DNA of 5,754 bases, taken from the NCBI GenBank assembly GCA_027294925.1, contig JAPULM010000494.1:1-5754 (forward strand), read 5' to 3'. Source of the DNA: a bacterium (GTDB lineage: Bacteria > Tectomicrobia > Entotheonellia > Entotheonellales > Entotheonellaceae). Positions 5,224 to 5,754 of the stretch are shown here, in pieces. The notes under the pieces are model-generated. The model saw nothing but the letters and a program-made list of their open reading frames with translations. It did no database searches and was not told where the DNA came from. Position 1 is the stretch's first letter. Each line of letters starts with the position of its first letter. The position numbers and the translations under genes were made by a program.

Positions 5224-5754
5224 ATGAGAAATCAGGCGTTAGGCGTCGTTGCCGAGCCGGTCGCGCAGCTCGTCCTGCCGCGCGTGCGGTCGGAATCGCT
5301 TTTTGCTCAAACCTCGCGCCGGCTCCAGCGCAGCAAGACCGCCCTGTTCGGCCTGGGTATTGTCATTCTGCTGATTCTGGTGGCAACCTTTGCCGACGTG
5401 CTGGCGCCCTACAGCCCAATTTCCATCTCGCCTGACGAAGCCTTTCAACTGCCCAATAGCAAACACCTGACGGGTACCGACCAGCTCGGCCGCGATATGT
5501 TCAGCCGTCTTATCCATGGCAGCCGTATTTCGCTGGCAGTAGGACTATCCTCAGTGCTGTTGGCCTTTTTTTTCGGGATACCGTTGGGGGTCATCGCGGC
5601 GTATTACGGGGGGAAAGCCGATACGATCATTATGCGGATCATGGACGTCATTCTGTCCTTTCCCGTCTTTCTTCTGGCTATCTTCCTGATGGTCGTGTTT
5701 ACCCCGACCGCCGGCATCGCCGGCTCCATGAAAGTGGTCCTGGCTATTGGCCTC
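5224..5754 (+). CDS. DppC/OppC-like ABC transporter permease, 3' end outside window (DppC2)
   Basis: The frame is open from the ATG at 5224 to the last base, giving 177 residues of a protein whose usual length is near 300. It aligns residue for residue with the - strand DppC-like protein from about residue 30: RRLQRSKTA at 32-40, first membrane helix at about 42-60, LAP at 60-62, GTDQLGRDMFSR at 84-95, GSRISLAVG at 99-107, IPLGVIAAYYGG at 119-130, and MRIMDVILSFP at 137-147. The EAA loop, expected near residue 197, is beyond the window. The site AGGGAG (5208-5213) lies ten bases before the start, slightly far but usable. Eight T in a row at 5566-5573 encode three phenylalanines. It is the third gene of the SBP2 operon; ATPase genes may follow it. 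Confidence 0.92.
   Translation, partial: MRNQALGVVAEPVAQLVLPRVRSESLFAQTSRRLQRSKTALFGLGIVILLILVATFADVLAPYSPISISPDEAFQLPNSKHLTGTDQLGRDMFSRLIHGSRISLAVGLSSVLLAFFFGIPLGVIAAYYGGKADTIIMRIMDVILSFPVFLLAIFLMVVFTPTAGIAGSMKVVLAIGL

Noticed and set aside
1..5754. CRISPR array, tRNA/rRNA, insertion sequence, toxin-antitoxin or a novel defence system
   Set aside because: No regularly spaced repeats, no tRNA-like folds noticed, no transposase-like or toxin-like frames; coding space is filled by transporter genes.

Overview
The window holds two neighbouring, paralogous sets of genes for an ABC importer of the dipeptide/oligopeptide/nickel type (Dpp/Opp, peptide-nickel importer family). It contains no RNA gene, CRISPR array, transposase or integrase that I can see. 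The sequence is moderately GC-rich. The one complete binding protein has a Sec-type signal peptide with no lipobox cysteine, which fits a soluble periplasmic protein in a diderm (Gram-negative) bacterium. I cannot place the organism more closely. The palindrome at 257-284 loosely recalls dispersed palindromes of some environmental genomes such as Tectomicrobia, but that is only a weak recollection.

Layout, left to right. Positions 1-236 hold the last 78 codons (including the stop) of a substrate-binding protein gene (SBP1) on the + strand. A perfect 13-bp palindrome (257-284) follows in the short gap to a convergent gene pair. On the - strand, a DppB-like permease (2231 to 1281) is followed after 25 nt by a DppC-like permease (1255 to 338). 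A 304-nt divergent intergenic region (2232-2535) carries a good sigma70-type promoter for the - strand pair and a weaker candidate for the + strand operon. On the + strand come a complete substrate-binding protein (SBP2, 2536-4140), an intercistronic hairpin (4156-4196), a second DppB-like permease (4213-5187) and a second DppC-like permease (from 5224, cut off by the window end).

How they work together. A binding protein captures the solute in the periplasm and delivers it to a DppB/DppC heterodimeric membrane channel, powered by two DppD/DppF-type ATPases. No ATPase gene lies in the window; if present it may be downstream of 5754 or elsewhere. SBP1 and SBP2 share a gapless C-terminal alignment (28 of 71 positions identical by my count), and both permease pairs are clear paralogues, so the locus looks like an old duplication. 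The left copy has its permease pair inverted relative to its presumed binding protein.

The most notable anomalies are in the left (- strand) permease pair. Both proteins depart from consensus in the cytoplasmic EAA loop that couples permease to ATPase: DppB1 is two residues short there, and DppC1 has alanine in place of the conserved glycine. DppB2 on the right is normal at this site. I found no evidence of a new type of system; this is mostly an ordinary transporter locus with an unusual arrangement.
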